From positions 147,672,243-147,736,242 of the forward strand of contig OY294067.1 in the NCBI GenBank assembly GCA_958510875.1: a stretch of DNA of 64,000 bases, read 5' to 3'. Below the pieces are notes generated by a model. The model did not search any database, had not been told where the DNA came from, and saw only the letters and a program-made list of their open reading frames with translations. The stretch comes from Endomychus coccineus. Taxonomy: Eukaryota; Arthropoda; Insecta; Coleoptera; Endomychidae. The position numbers and the translations under genes were made by a program. This document shows positions 16,789-27,789 of this stretch, piece by piece (position 1 is the first letter of the stretch; each line of letters opens with the position of its first letter).

Positions 16789-17368
16789 AACAAGGATAAA
16801 TATTACTCAAAAGAATTCGGTATATTCCCAAAACATCGATCGAGAAAACAATAGTGGTAATGATCGGTGTGAATCTCAGTGTACAATAGTAAGTAAATGT
16901 AATAATCGGTGTGAATTTAAGTGGTGAGCTAGCTTGTTGACATGAAGTTAATTTGAAATGTATCAATTCGAAATAAAAGTTCCCTAAATCGAGTTTATTA
17001 TAATACGAATCATATTCATTTGAAGTTAATTTGAAATATATCAACTTGAAATGAGAGTTTTCTCAATCAAATAATAATATAGACTTACCACAAATTGAAC
17101 AAGGATAAATATTACTCAATAGAATTCGGTATATCTCCAAAACATCGGTCGAGAAAACAATAGTGGTAATAATCGGTGTGAATCTGAGTGTACAATAGTA
17201 AGTAAATGTAATAATCGGTGTGTGAATTTAAGTGGAGAGCTAGCTTGTTGACAATTTGAAATAAAAGTTCCCTAGTTTATTATCATACGAATCATATTCA
17301 TTTGAAATATATCAACTTGAAATGAGAGTCTTCTCAATCAAATAATAATATGAACTTACCTCAAATTG
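16789..17368. repeat. Imperfect tandem duplication near the right end of the Polinton
   Basis: Copy 1 (16789-17097, 309 bp) and copy 2 (17098-17368, 271 bp) both begin aacaaggataaatattactc and end at caaattg. The second has internal deletions. Both contain a repeated 'taataatcggtgtgaat' motif. No ORF. It sits upstream of the OB-fold gene, so it may hold that operon's promoter. 17369-17614 shows nothing. Confidence 0.88.
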
Positions 17369-17614
17369 CACCACACAAAAAACACGAGTTGCACGTTAGA
17401 GAATCAAATGTGTAATGATTAAATTATATTCGAGACAATACCATTTCAACCTTCTTATCTACGCTGCGCGCGATTCCTACAGTTGCCTACGTGACACATT
17501 CCCACGATAATTTGCTGAGTTATCAATATCAGCACAAGAAACAGTTTACGTTTTCATTTTGTTGTTGATAAGATTAATATTTCAAACTAAGCATTTCTAT
17601 TTATACGTAGACCA

Positions 17615-17892
17615 AACTCACAATCACGCTATCTAGCCGATAACGTTATCTACCCGATAACACTAATTACACACATCGCCAGCATGGGTGACTCACAATC
17701 ACTGATAACGCTATCTAGTCGATAACGTTATCTACCCGATAACACTAATTACAGACCGAGTCACTGATAACGCTATCTAGCCGATAACGTTATCTACCCG
17801 ATAACGCTAATTACACACACATCGCCAGCATGGGTGACTCACAATCACTGATAACGCTATCTAGCCGATAACGTTATCTACCCGATAACATA
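17615..17892 (-). repeat. Right subterminal repeat array, four units
   Basis: Four units at about 17615-17670, 17685-17750, 17759-17810 and 17830-17892, each with ctatctag, ccgataacgttatctacccg and a flanking aattaca or cacaatcac segment. They are inverted relative to the two left units. The outermost belongs to the terminal inverted repeat. Confidence 0.88.
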
Positions 17893-18000
17893 CATCGCCA
17901 GCGCAGACCGGAAGTGGAGACCTGATAATAGCAAACATCGGAGCCCAGACCGGAAGTGACGTCACACTTCCTGGTCCAGAACGCGTCCACTGTATCTACT
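17832..18000 (-). repeat. Right terminal inverted repeat of the Polinton
   Basis: 169 bp, reverse complement of 1109-1277 with one mismatch, ending in CT at 18000. It holds the same two acttccggtct blocks, TGACGTCA and gataacgttatc palindromes as the left end. Confidence 0.97.
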
Positions 18001-18006
18001 GGCAAC
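18001..18006. repeat. Right target-site duplication of the Polinton (ggcaac)
   Basis: Exact copy of 1103-1108. From here to about 18360 I see only AT-rich non-coding DNA. Confidence 0.95.
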
Positions 18007-18360
18007 TGAGATGGGTTTATGACACTGTTTTGTTTAGATTGGAGACTGTTGACAAACTTGGCGCTGGCTCTGCAATGCATCGCTGTTTAATACACGTACA
18101 CTATCGAAGAAGGCTTAGAGTTAAATTTAATTAACTATTGAATTAATTCGAGTTTCGCTTCTCTTTAAAGCAGTGTATTGAAGAAAATACGTTTACCTAA
18201 ATTGTGCTAGCATTGTGATAGTGTTAGATTACAAGAAAGGGTGAGAGCATACTTAAGTTCTTATTCGTTTGAATTGACGTTTTAATATTATCCAAATAAT
18301 CCACTTTAAAAGATATTTTAATTACCGCTTGTTAACTGTGGCGTCTGTAGAGTATTGACC

Positions 18361-18838
18361 ATTGTATTGTTGCTTGTTAATATTTTGAGCAGGTCTGGGA
18401 CCATTGCACGACTCTATAATATATTCAACAAGGCTTTGTGTCTGGAGGGGACCCTCTAGTTTTGGTGTCCATTGCACTCCTCAGTACAAAGTGTCATTGT
18501 AAAGTGATCTAGATCGAAGGTTGCAGTATCAATCTCAAGTTTTGTATTATTGTTTCTTGTTGATATTTTGGGCTGGTCTGGGACAATGGCACGACTTTTC
18601 AAAGTATTCAACAAGGCTTTGTGCCTGAAGGGGACCTCGCGTTTTGGTGTCCATTGCGCTCCTCAGTACAAAGTGTTATTGTCACTTGTCAATATTTGAG
18701 CTGGTCTGGGACCATTGCACGACTCTATAAAGTATTTAACAAGGCTTTGTTTCTGGAGGGGACCCTCGCGTTTTGGTGTCCATTATACTCCTCAGGTACA
18801 AAGTGTTATTGGTATTGCTAAGTCATCTAGAACGGTAG
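18361..18838 (+). repeat. Three-unit tandem repeat of a dispersed element
   Basis: Units begin at about 18361, 18543 and 18680 and share 'ggtctgggac', 'caaggctttgtgtctgga', 'ggggaccct', 'ttttggtgtccatt' and 'ctcctcagtacaaagtgt'. The same sequence plus the following about 400 bp recurs at 41970-42520, so this is a dispersed family. ORFs here are in different frames per unit and look accidental. Confidence 0.85.
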
Positions 18839-19300
18839 CATGGTTGCTACGGTATTGAGTATAAGTATAACTCGATACATTTGTTCAGGCATTACAGTTT
18901 TCAGTACAAAAAGCTTAAGGGATTATTGTTTTTAATAACCAGATTAATGATAATGGTTGAGCATATCTGAAGTATTTACGTTAATGCAACAACTCAATAT
19001 TCAAAGTTTTGAGATGTTTACTATGTCACTGCACTTACTAACTTTAGTAAAGTCGAGTCACTGTAGGATGAGTTCAGAAGTTTTAATTCTTTCCAGGTAT
19101 GCCATCGAACATCCTGAAACAAGAGTCGCCCAATCGTCCAGTTATTTTACAAGGTTATTTCATTAATATTTCGGCTAAATATTATTTGACTATGCATTAT
19201 AATTCTCTGTCATGTCACTATAGTTGATTAATATTATATAGTCTATACCAAAGTGACGACTTTTAAATTCAATCAAACCTGGCATTACACCTCTTACAAT
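18839..19300. repeat. Downstream part of the dispersed repeat (matches 42110-42520)
   Basis: Shares in order 'catttgttcaggca', 'aataaccagattaatgat', 'tgcaacaactcaatattc', 'tcactgcactta', 'cgcccaatcgtccagtt' and 'agtgacgacttttaa' with 42110-42520, with small gaps. No coding potential seen. 19300-19640 shows nothing recognisable. Confidence 0.7.
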
Positions 19301-19639
19301 AGATTCAAACAAAGTCTCAGGTATACTCATATGGGCATAGGACATCTGGTAGGTAATCAATCACTCATTTCATTTCACTGTGGCTCCATGAATCCTCACT
19401 TGCATGTTGGTAGCTCCCAAAATCTGCTTTGAATATCCAGAAGAAATCTTGTGATATTAAGTGGAAATGATTAAGATAACCTTTTCTCGATATCGTACAT
19501 TATACATGCTTTGCCGGTTTCAATTTTGGAAGTACAATGGAATTTTGTCTGAATATTTGGCTTCGAAGTTCCCCGTGAATATGCGAATAGTTCCGTCATA
19601 TTTTTGTTATGTGTTCGTGTACATCTCCTAACGGAAAAT

Positions 19640-20425
19640 CCAAGTTTATCGGGAGTAGAGAGTTAGAAGACGCATCATAGAAAAAAATACGAGTTGATTC
19701 ATTTCACAACGTCCTTGCATTCCGTCGTAGCTCGAAATAATGGAAAGGAATATCATAAAATTATCTAGAAAATTTTTCTCAATACGTAGTTCCTCAAATT
19801 CGCCGAAGTAAGTGTACCTGAACAACGTCAAAGCTGAGCATTCCAACAGGATATGTAAGGCAGTTTCTCTCACCGCTCCGCATCTCAAACATATGTATAT
19901 GCGATGCTCATGATATGCAGGTGTTTGTGAAGACGACAGTGACTCGTGAGAATCCCAGTAGTCTCCCTAATGTCTCTTGTGTATAGAGAGACGAGTTTCT
20001 TTGAGAGTCTAGGTACAGGTTCTTTGATACAGAACTTGGCTGGCCTCTGCCTGGTGATTCCCGCCACAAGTCAGACCACTGTTTGTTGAGCTGTCCACGA
20101 AGGGGGAGACCACGTAGTTTGCTAAAGCGACCATTGGCTTTAGTTGAACGGGATTACCAGACGACCCCCGCCTGGCTAGCGTGCCGTTTATTTCGTTTCC
20201 TCCAAATCCCCTGTGTCCTGGGATCCAAATGTGTTGAACATTGTTTGTTCTGGCTAGTTCTGGCAGTGCGTTTCTACATTCTTCGACTAGATTTGATGTG
20301 ACTCTATGTTACTTTTGAGCTACCAGGGCCAACCGGCTGTCTGCGCAGATGAATATATACGTCTAATATTTACATAGTTTCTTATCAGGTTTTCCAAAGC
20401 GCATGCACTCTTGTTCATTGAGAAA
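19640..20425 (-). pseudogene. Non-LTR retrotransposon RNase H and C-terminal remnant
   Basis: On the minus strand, 20425 to 20170 carries a decayed RNase H end, including a 'DSRLAL' region and 'IWIPGHRGFGGNEINGTLARRG', the classic HxG...N-E-I...A tract. It is followed in shifted frames by 'LVSLYTRDIRETTGILTSHCRL', 'NKHLHIM' and 'CGAVRETALHILLECSAL' (20067-19800). That Cys/His cluster ends many R1/I/Jockey-type ORF2 proteins. Frameshifts and stops make it a pseudogene. The RNase H motif suggests the I-type branch; clade is uncertain. Confidence 0.8.
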
Positions 20426-20539
20426 AGTATTTCATCATTGACTCATATTTGAATAATTAATCAGTTGTATAGTCTTAATTTCAAATCCTGTAGTTATAAT
20501 TTGAATCGTAGTATAGTCTTACGCATATATTACGGAACA

Positions 20540-21600
20540 GTGCCAAGCCATTTCAAACAGAACATAGTCATCCCAAGAATGTAGGGATGATATCAATAAT
20601 TACAGACCGATCTCGTTAATAAACAACTTTGCTGAAATTTCTAAATCAAGCATGAAAGATAGAATTGTGGATTATCTTGAACATTTTATCATCTTATTTC
20701 CTAGTCAATAAGGATTTCGAAAAGCTGAAAGCTCTGAAGACGCGATACTTGAATTAACAAATACAATAAACTCAAATTTCAATCAGAATATTAAAAGTCT
20801 GATTATTTTCTTGGATCTAGCCAAGAGGCCTTCGATACGGTTTCACATGATTTGAAAAAATTGAGAATATCGGTAGAGGACCTGCCTTAGCAGTACTTAC
20901 TAATTATTTACATGCGCGATCGCAAATTGTATAAATAAATGACACTTCGAGTGAATCGGAGGTAGTGAAAATTGGCATAACACAGGGAACAGTTCTGGGA
21001 CCAATATTGTTTTTATTTGTATAAATTATAGATAGAGAGCCTCCCGATTGATGCACAGTTATTATATTCAGTGACAGATATTCTCATTTACTCATAAATA
21101 GAGCTACTTGTGGTCTACTGTGAGTTGTTGGTTACAATCGAACAAACTTACCCTTAATTCAAGTAAAACTAAATTTATTTTCCATTTCATTTCTCCTTTA
21201 CGGGAGTTAGTGAATGCAATAACGTAAACAAACTATACATCCATACCCAATAATGTTTAGCCAGCAAAATGTCGAACTGTGAATGTGGAAATTTCATACA
21301 AGCTACAGACTACATCAAATATCTTGGTATAATCTTCAACAACAATCTTAGATGGAATATTCAAGTAGAACATCTAGCAAACAAAGTAAGAAAACTAATT
21401 TATAAGATTTACCAAAGAGAAGAAAGAAATCAAAATTAATAAATTCTCCAAAACTAAATTTCAGAATAGTTTTTTCTTCAACGGACCAAAAGTCTATAAC
21501 AAACTTTCGTTAGCCTTGGAATGAATTAATAATAATGTTAAAAAATTCAAATATGAAGTCTATACTTATCTCATTGATATGCCCACATATTTGTGAGTTG
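20540..21600 (+). pseudogene. Non-LTR reverse transcriptase remnant
   Basis: Plus-strand translation in broken frames gives 'NNYRPISLINNFAEI', 'EHFIILFPSQ', 'GFRKAESSEDAILEL', 'IIFLDLA' (RT motif with the Asp), 'ITQGTVLGPILFLF' and 'FSDRY', where the catalytic YADD-type box is decayed. It ends with 'LGIIFNNNLRW' and 'NSFFFNGPKVYNKLSLAL', a typical LINE C-terminus. Several stops and frameshifts are present. It lies tail-to-head with the opposite-strand RNase H remnant, so they are separate insertions. Confidence 0.8.
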
Positions 21601-21715
21601 TCTCAGCGTTTCTTAATTATTGTTATATTGCTCACTCGAAATATAAATTATATTTATTATCTGACTAATGAGTAACAATATTAAATTCTCTATTGTACTA
21701 TTGTATTCGAGAGAG

Positions 21716-22690
21716 AACTATTTGGTCCGGCGCTAGGCCGGAGTAGATTCAGCAAGCAACACCTTTTCGTGGTTCTCGAGATAAGTAACCGTCCCCGTAC
21801 GGGGAGAAACTAACGTTGTCAAGGCCTAAGATCCGGTGAACTGTGCACCACATGCAGTTCATCACTAAAACCAAGTTTTGTGCCTTCCTATCCCAGTTCT
21901 CTGGTAGAAATGGATTCACGGGCTTGGTAGACAATGTGGTTGACTATTTGAACGAAGCCGAAGTTTGACTCGTCAAACGTTCCTGGTGAAACAGGTACCA
22001 CGAGGAGGTGGAAATGACCATAGCTCAGAAGGGGCATTATATGAGTCTAGCAAGTAGCTCCACTTTGGGTCCGCCTGAAGTGGGTCCGCCTGAAGTAACT
22101 CCGCCGGGGGTGAGCAAAAGCTGCCTCTGCGGGGGTAGAATGCTGCACCACATGGCTCTACTCATAAAGTCCGGTGTCGGTGCTTCATATGCCAGGCCTC
22201 TGAGAAATTGATTCGAGGCCGAGGCAACGATATGTAGAAGACCGATGATAAGAGGTCGACGGCGACTCGTCAAACGGGAGCTGTTATAAAAATATAACAC
22301 TAACACGAGTAGACAGGGGGAGAGGGGCCCAGGCGGTTCAAAAGACCGTCTCCTCCCCAAGTAAGGCGTGGTCTCTGTTGGGCAGTGGCGTGCTGTTAAG
22401 TAGGAGAGGGCCCTATGAACATGTCTAGAGTCTAACAACGGGAAGGCAGGGGGCGTTAAGACCCCCACAGTTTGTATCGTGTACTATTGTAATAAATTAT
22501 AACGACACAATACAAACCTCTTGAGGTTTAGGTTTCTATTTTCCTGAATTCACATAATACCAGTTTTATTTCAATAAACATATTCTTATTTATTCTTATT
22601 CTTACTTATATTTATAGATGTAAGTACTATTACGTATATGGCCTTGTAGTTGTGTATCATTTGAAATATATAAATAAATAAATAAATGAA
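21716..22690 (+). repeat. GC-rich non-coding element ending in (TAAA)n
   Basis: A block distinctly richer in G+C than its surroundings ('ggtccggcgctaggccgg', 'cgtccccgtacggggag', 'agaccgtctcctcccc'), with two direct copies of 'gggtccgcctgaagt' near 22068-22095. It ends with 'atataaataaataaataaat' at about 22668-22687. The T-A-A-A tail and lack of a conserved ORF suggest the 3' UTR of a non-LTR retrotransposon or a SINE. Long ORFs on either strand here show no recognisable domain. Confidence 0.5.
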
Positions 22691-25463
22691 TCAATAATCT
22701 TCTAATATTTGTCACAACATCGAGGTTCACGATTCGAATACAATCTCTTAAAGGATACCATTCGCTTTATAAATTCATTGACGGAGTACTTGATTATGTG
22801 CCTTGCTTTTATTTACCTTATGTACAAGGTAGCCAAAATTTCATAGCTCAATACTTTACATCTTGACAATTAAGTTCGCACATCATTATAATCCTAAGTC
22901 TAACTATACTTCTTAATCTACTGGTGATTGATTGAACTATGACAGAATCATTTAACTCATAACCCTGCATCAGGTAATTAACTTGTACCAGAAGAAGAAC
23001 TAGAATAAGAAGTAAATACACGAAGCTTTTTTTGTAGCATTTTGTTGACAATACAACTCCGGCTACATTCATATTGATAATTCTTCTGGTGATAAAATGG
23101 AAATGAAAGAAAACAATGTTGACAATTTCAATCACTTTATTTAACTGACCTTGGATTTTATTTCACTACAAGTTTACTGCGATACCACAGTTCGTTCCAA
23201 GATCTACATATTTACTGCATTAAATTCCTATCGGCAACAACTGTGAATTAGGTTCAATACAATACTACAATTAAGCTCGATATTACTAAAAAAAACCAGA
23301 CGCTGAGTGAATTAAATTCGGAATAATAATTGGAAAATAAAATTTTGTCTCTAACTGCACTAAAAGTCGGACAAATATTTTCTGCTCTAACATTAGATTT
23401 TACTTGATGCCACATATGCTCCAAAGTGAAATCGTATGGCTTATATTGGCAGGAGTGGTATCACATACTTTCTGAATATTCAAAGTTTGTGAAAGTTCTG
23501 AAGGATATCAGAATTATGCGTAAATTGGGAATATTATCATTCTTTCAACATATTGTGCTGAATTTCAAATTCAAAATTATTTGAAACGGGAAATGTATTC
23601 AGTTGAAGGCTATGATAACTAGACAATAACACATCACAGATAATACTCTCCAGACACTTATCCTGCTGCAAGAAACATTGGTTTCATAATTTGCTCCTTG
23701 TACGTAGCAAACATTTTCCTCAAAATTCCTTCTTTGTTGCTCTCTTTCAAACACTTGCTTGTATCAGCATCATTACAATCTTTTCTGTGGTTGATTGGCC
23801 TTGTCACAAGATCTTATTGTGAACAAAGAAATTTTTGAATTTTTAACAATCTGGTACCATAATCATTGTTTTAACAACAACGTCACATTAGGAAGTACTG
23901 CAATATTCACGTAACGGATAAATTTTAGCTCATATTTCAACACTATAAAAATATAGAGTTCATTTTTACTTCCCTCCGGGTATATAATTCAATGAGCAGA
24001 TCGGTTTTTTTACAGTTTGTGCCTATGAGAGATTATTGCAGTGAGGTCTATGGTAGATCTTGGAACGAACTTGACGAGTAATCTCGTTTGAACCTGCAGG
24101 CTATTATCCAAGAAAACATTGAATTGGCTAGATATCCTATTAGATTATGTTATTAGGTGTTTGTTCTGTATAGGTTTACAAACAGCGATCCAATGATAAT
24201 TTTTTTTGAACCCTTTGACAACACGGGAGGAAAATCTATAACGTTCATGAGACATCATGTGAGCCAGCTGTGAAATGTTGGGCATTGCAATTTTTCTTGA
24301 AACTTTGGAGGTGATAGGTCCCAGGAAAGACCTCACTAAGCAAAGAGTTCAACTACTTACAAACTAGAACAGTTCATTAGTCCACATGCTATGAAGAGAA
24401 ATAGTCACACCTATCCTATAAAAATACTGTTGTACTAAGTATATTATGTAATAACACTGAGTTGTATTAGGATCAGAATTTGAACTGTGGTGAGAGTGAA
24501 GGGATTGAAACCAAATAATTGTTTCTGGTTCTCCTACTACGTTTCTAGAATACTTGAATCTATGTAATTCAGATTGCATATTCCCTCGAAACTCCGGAAA
24601 ACCATCTGTCAATGTTCTGTCAGTTCACCGTAATTAATGTGGTAAGAATCGGCTTATCAATATATATTAACTAGAATTATTCAGAATTTTCTGATTCCGA
24701 TAGAAACAGTTACTTTCTTCAAATTTTCATTTTCCTCAATCGGAGTCTGAATATGTTTTGGATTCAAAATACAATTATGTTAAATTTATATCTCGCATGA
24801 TGATGAAATACGCCACCGTTAATTGAGATTGATAAAATATAGCAAGAGATTATAATCTTATAAATCACATAACTTGAGAAAGTAAAGTTCGCTTAGAATT
24901 AACGACATTAACTGTTGGCGCTGACGGATGCGGAAGTTGGATGGACAAAAACAATTTCAACACTCTTTGAACTAGAAACGAAAAGCTAAACTTCCATCGT
25001 TGAATTAGTTTTACCTCAAGGTAATATATATCACTTCTGTCAAGCGTAGCATACGCGGATGATACATAAAAACAATCTAGATGAAGTGATATAGATGTAC
25101 CAGTTTGATATTTGTTTAACATCATTATAACTTAACATTCCAACACGATTTATACATATATAACTTAAGAAGCAGAGCTTTCATTTTGGACTCGAATTCT
25201 AATATCAGTTAACTCATCATCTCAGTTTAGATGTTGAGAAGTTGAGAGCACGAACAGAAAAAACAGAAGATACTTGGGCTCATTCCATGAGCTTATGCAC
25301 TGTGAACGTTACTGTAGTGGAACACCAGATGATGTCGCTTTAGCTACAGAATTGAAGTTACCCACTATACCCACACAGCACTTTCCGGATTTCCGGATTA
25401 ATAGAGAGTCATATGTGTAGTTCGCCTGCAAAAAGATATAGACCACTAGTTCTAAACCGAAAG
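22691..25463. other. Unassigned AT-rich interval
   Basis: No recognisable gene. The only structure noted is a 19-bp inverted repeat agttcgttccaagatctac at 23189-23207 and 24053-24071, 845 bp apart. Short ORFs have no recognisable domains. Confidence 0.5.
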
Positions 25464-25641
<178 letters not shown>

Positions 25642-25741
25642 TCGAACTGCGTGGCAAAAATAAAGCCAAAGATTCTTTGATTCCCGTTAAAAATTTTATA
25701 AAATTATGTCTCAAAATTTCACTAACACTGAAATGGTTGAT

Positions 25742-25813
25742 CGGTTCGTGTGGGTCTTTTTTCTGAATACTGTATGTCCCAAACTGCCGTCAGTGTCAGA
25801 CCCACACGAACCG
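25742..25813. repeat. 16-bp perfect inverted repeat (hairpin)
   Basis: Arms cggttcgtgtgggtct (25742-25757) and its exact reverse complement (25798-25813) with a 40-nt loop, just upstream of the Penelope-like coding remnant. Confidence 0.8.
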
Positions 25814-25874
25814 ACATTTGAGTAGTAACTCGCATCACCAACCATCCCAGCTATAATCAGTCGTAAATACCCTC

Positions 25875-26474
25875 ATGACAAGGTCAAAACGTCTCGCTGA
25901 TGCGGAGAACTTCGATGGAGAAATGGAAACCATCCGAGCAGCCCTTAGGATGAATGGCTATTCAAGAAAACAGATTCATAACTCTCAACACAAAAATGAG
26001 AAGGATGTCAACAATGAAGATCAACCAGTGGGAAACGCTTTTCTACCTTACATAAAAGGCACAACTGACAAAATCTGCAAAATACTGAGCCGTCATGATA
26101 TCAAAACAACCTTCACAACAGATAGGAAAATCAAAAATGTTCTTCGGAATCCAAAAGACAGAATTCCTCTAGAATGCCAAGGAGTGTACGAGGTGCCATG
26201 TGGTAATTGTGAGAAGACATAAATCGGACAGACCAACAGACGCATTGATGTGCGGAAGACTGAACATGCAAACGCTGTGTCGAAAAACGAAACCACGTCT
26301 TCACTAGCTGAACATGTAAGAAGTACGGGCCATATGATCTACTTTAGCGGCACAAAGACTCTAGCCAACATTGAACACTTCTACACCAGAATAACCAAAG
26401 AGGCAATAGAGATCGAGAAACGTCCACATAGTCTCAACAAACGAGATGACGGACTAAGATTACCAGCAACATGA
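25875..26474 (+). pseudogene. Penelope-like element: RT C-terminus and GIY-YIG endonuclease remnant
   Basis: The frame from 25875 contains the linker typical of Penelope RT ends ('AALRMNGYSRKQI', 'LPYIKGTTDKICKILSRHDI') and then 'GVYEVPCGNCEKT'. A TAA stop (26219-26221) sits exactly where the Tyr of the YIG motif belongs. The same frame continues 'IGQTNRRI', 'RKTEHANAV', 'LAEHVRSTGHMI', 'IEHFYTRITKEAIEIEK' and 'HSLNKRDDGLRLP', the rest of the GIY-YIG domain including the His/Glu region. This nuclease nicks DNA for target-primed reverse transcription. The upstream RT core is absent, so it is a 5'-truncated copy with a nonsense codon. Confidence 0.85.
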
Positions 26475-26742
26475 AAACCCGCTTTAGAAAGTCGGAAGAT
26501 ACAACCAAAAACAAGAGAGAACGTGGTATCCAGTGCACGTGCAACAGGTCACGGAAACTTTCCGGCTGATTCCAGTATCGCAATGACGTCATCCAAACGT
26601 GTCACTCGGAGCCAAACACGTAGAAATCAACCAAGCGTGAAATAGTTCGAAAGTCCAAAGGTCAAGCATAACGGGGGATATAAATACCTGTCCCTCCAAG
26701 TAAGCGTCAGTTCGCCTAGATTTTCCAGACTCTACGGTCGAA

Positions 26743-26784
26743 TCACCTGAAGATGGCAAATGCGACTTTGCCGAAACGTCGTGA
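26743..26784 (+). ncRNA. Hammerhead-ribozyme-like motif of the Penelope-like element
   Basis: The core ctgaaga (26747-26753) matches the CUGANGA consensus. A 6-bp stem II (ggcaaa/tttgcc) with a 6-nt loop follows, then gaaa. A short self-complementary acgt precedes a GUC-type cleavage triplet, and a 4-bp stem I is formed by tcac/gtga. Penelope-like elements are known to carry minimal hammerheads in their terminal repeats. An extra U sits between CUGAAGA and stem II. Activity is untested. Confidence 0.6.
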
Positions 26785-26801
26785 AATTGGTCCTTTTGAG
26801 G

Positions 26802-26805
<4 letters not shown>

Positions 26806-26842
<37 letters not shown>
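26806..26842. repeat. TA microsatellite
   Basis: About 37 bp of TA repeat joining the Penelope-like tail to the tRNA-like repeat unit. Confidence 0.95.
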
Positions 26843-26843
<1 letters not shown>

Positions 26844-27106
26844 CTTAAGAGATATAGAATTAAATTTTCTGAATTATGAAGATAACTTAGATAATTTAAC
26901 ATAGGATTATAAAGATGAATAAACGTAAAAGATTGAACCATAGGCGGGATTCGAACCCACATTTCTGGATTTCTAGTCCAGGGTGTTTACCAATTACACC
27001 ACTTCGGTCCTGTTAGATTTTTATATTTTTGTAAATATAAACTTCTGAAAGGATAGTAGATCATTGATAAACACAATGCGATTCGATGCCCTACCATAGA
27101 TCAACT
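26842..27106 (-). repeat. tRNA-like repeat unit, copy 1
   Basis: Contains the arm from 'aacttaagagatatag' through the tRNA-like sequence, then the segment from 'gatttttatatttttg' to 'gccctaccata'. The whole unit equals the reverse complement of 27489-27742, so copy 1 and the right half of the palindrome are the same unit in opposite orientation. Confidence 0.9.
26935..27010 (-). tRNA. tRNA-like sequence, anticodon AGA (copy 1)
   Basis: 76 nt fold into a cloverleaf: acceptor stem with six of seven pairs (one A-A mismatch at 7-66), D arm ggtg/cacc, anticodon stem ctgga/tccag with loop ctagaaa (anticodon AGA), a short variable region, T stem gtggg/cccgc with loop ttcgaat. AGA would specify serine, but there is no long variable arm, so it is not a normal tRNA-Ser. 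Probably a tRNA-derived repeat (Pol III promoter boxes present) rather than a functional tRNA. Confidence 0.55.
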
Positions 27107-27407
27107 ATTCACGCACATTCATCTGAAGTTCAGTCGTTTTTTGAAGTAAGGATTGTAGGTTAGTACTGCTATGGTTGGCAGTTACTTGACAGTTCTTATT
27201 CAAATGACAGCATCCCGGTTCTTATATATTTCAATAGAACTGACTGAGAATTGTTCTGGTTAATTATAAACAAGTTTAAAGTTTCTTTGCCTAATTGGCC
27301 ACTATCGTGTAAGTAACTTAAGAGATATAGAATTAAATTTTCTGAATTATGAAGATAACTTAGATAATTTAACATAGGATTATAAAGATGAATAAACGTA
27401 AAAGATT

Positions 27408-27483
27408 GAACCATAGGCGGGATTCGAACCCACATTTCTGGATTTCTAGTCCAGGGTGTTTACCAATTACACCACTTCGGTCC
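27408..27483 (-). tRNA. tRNA-like sequence, anticodon AGA (copy 2)
   Basis: Same 76 bases as copy 1, in the left arm of the palindrome. See copy 1 for the fold. Confidence 0.55.
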
Positions 27484-27574
27484 TGTTATGGTAGGGCATC
27501 GAATCGCATTGTGTTTATCAATGATCTACTATCCTTTCAGAAGTTTATATTTACAAAAATATAAAAATCTAACA

Positions 27575-27650
27575 GGACCGAAGTGGTGTAATTGGTAAAC
27601 ACCCTGGACTAGAAATCCAGAAATGTGGGTTCGAATCCCGCCTATGGTTC
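27575..27650 (+). tRNA. tRNA-like sequence, anticodon AGA (copy 3)
   Basis: Same 76 bases in the right arm of the palindrome, plus strand, facing away from copy 2. Confidence 0.55.
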
Positions 27651-27789
27651 AATCTTTTACGTTTATTCATCTTTATAATCCTATGTTAAATTATCTAAGT
27701 TATCTTCATAATTCAGAAAATTTAATTCTATATCTCTTAAGTTACATACACGATAGTGGCCAATTAGGCAAAGAAACTTTAAACTTGTT

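Larger units (their letters stand above)
1109..18000. mobile_element. Polinton/Maverick (polintovirus-like) element, nearly complete
   Basis: A 16,892-bp element with 5'-AG...CT-3' ends, 169-bp inverted repeats and a 6-bp target duplication. It carries the full Polinton core: protein-primed family B DNA polymerase, retrovirus-like integrase, FtsK/HerA-type packaging ATPase, adenain-like protease, double-jelly-roll major capsid and single-jelly-roll penton proteins. It also has a phospholipase A2-domain protein and several insect-Polinton accessory ORFs. Genes are in four blocks: rightward 2068-3901, leftward 3981-8328, rightward 8386-12356 and leftward 12634-16770, so strands diverge at about 8.35 kb and converge at about 3.9 and 12.4 kb. 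Three genes (9110-11613) are damaged. The near-identical ends and the intact 1256-codon polymerase suggest recent insertion; that is inference. Confidence 0.96.

Noticed and set aside
18361..18838. CRISPR-like array
   Set aside because: Units exceed 130 bp, are imperfect and lack spacer/repeat alternation; this is eukaryotic DNA.
22037..22468. 143-codon minus-strand ORF in the GC-rich block
   Set aside because: No recognisable domain and biased composition; more likely non-coding element sequence.
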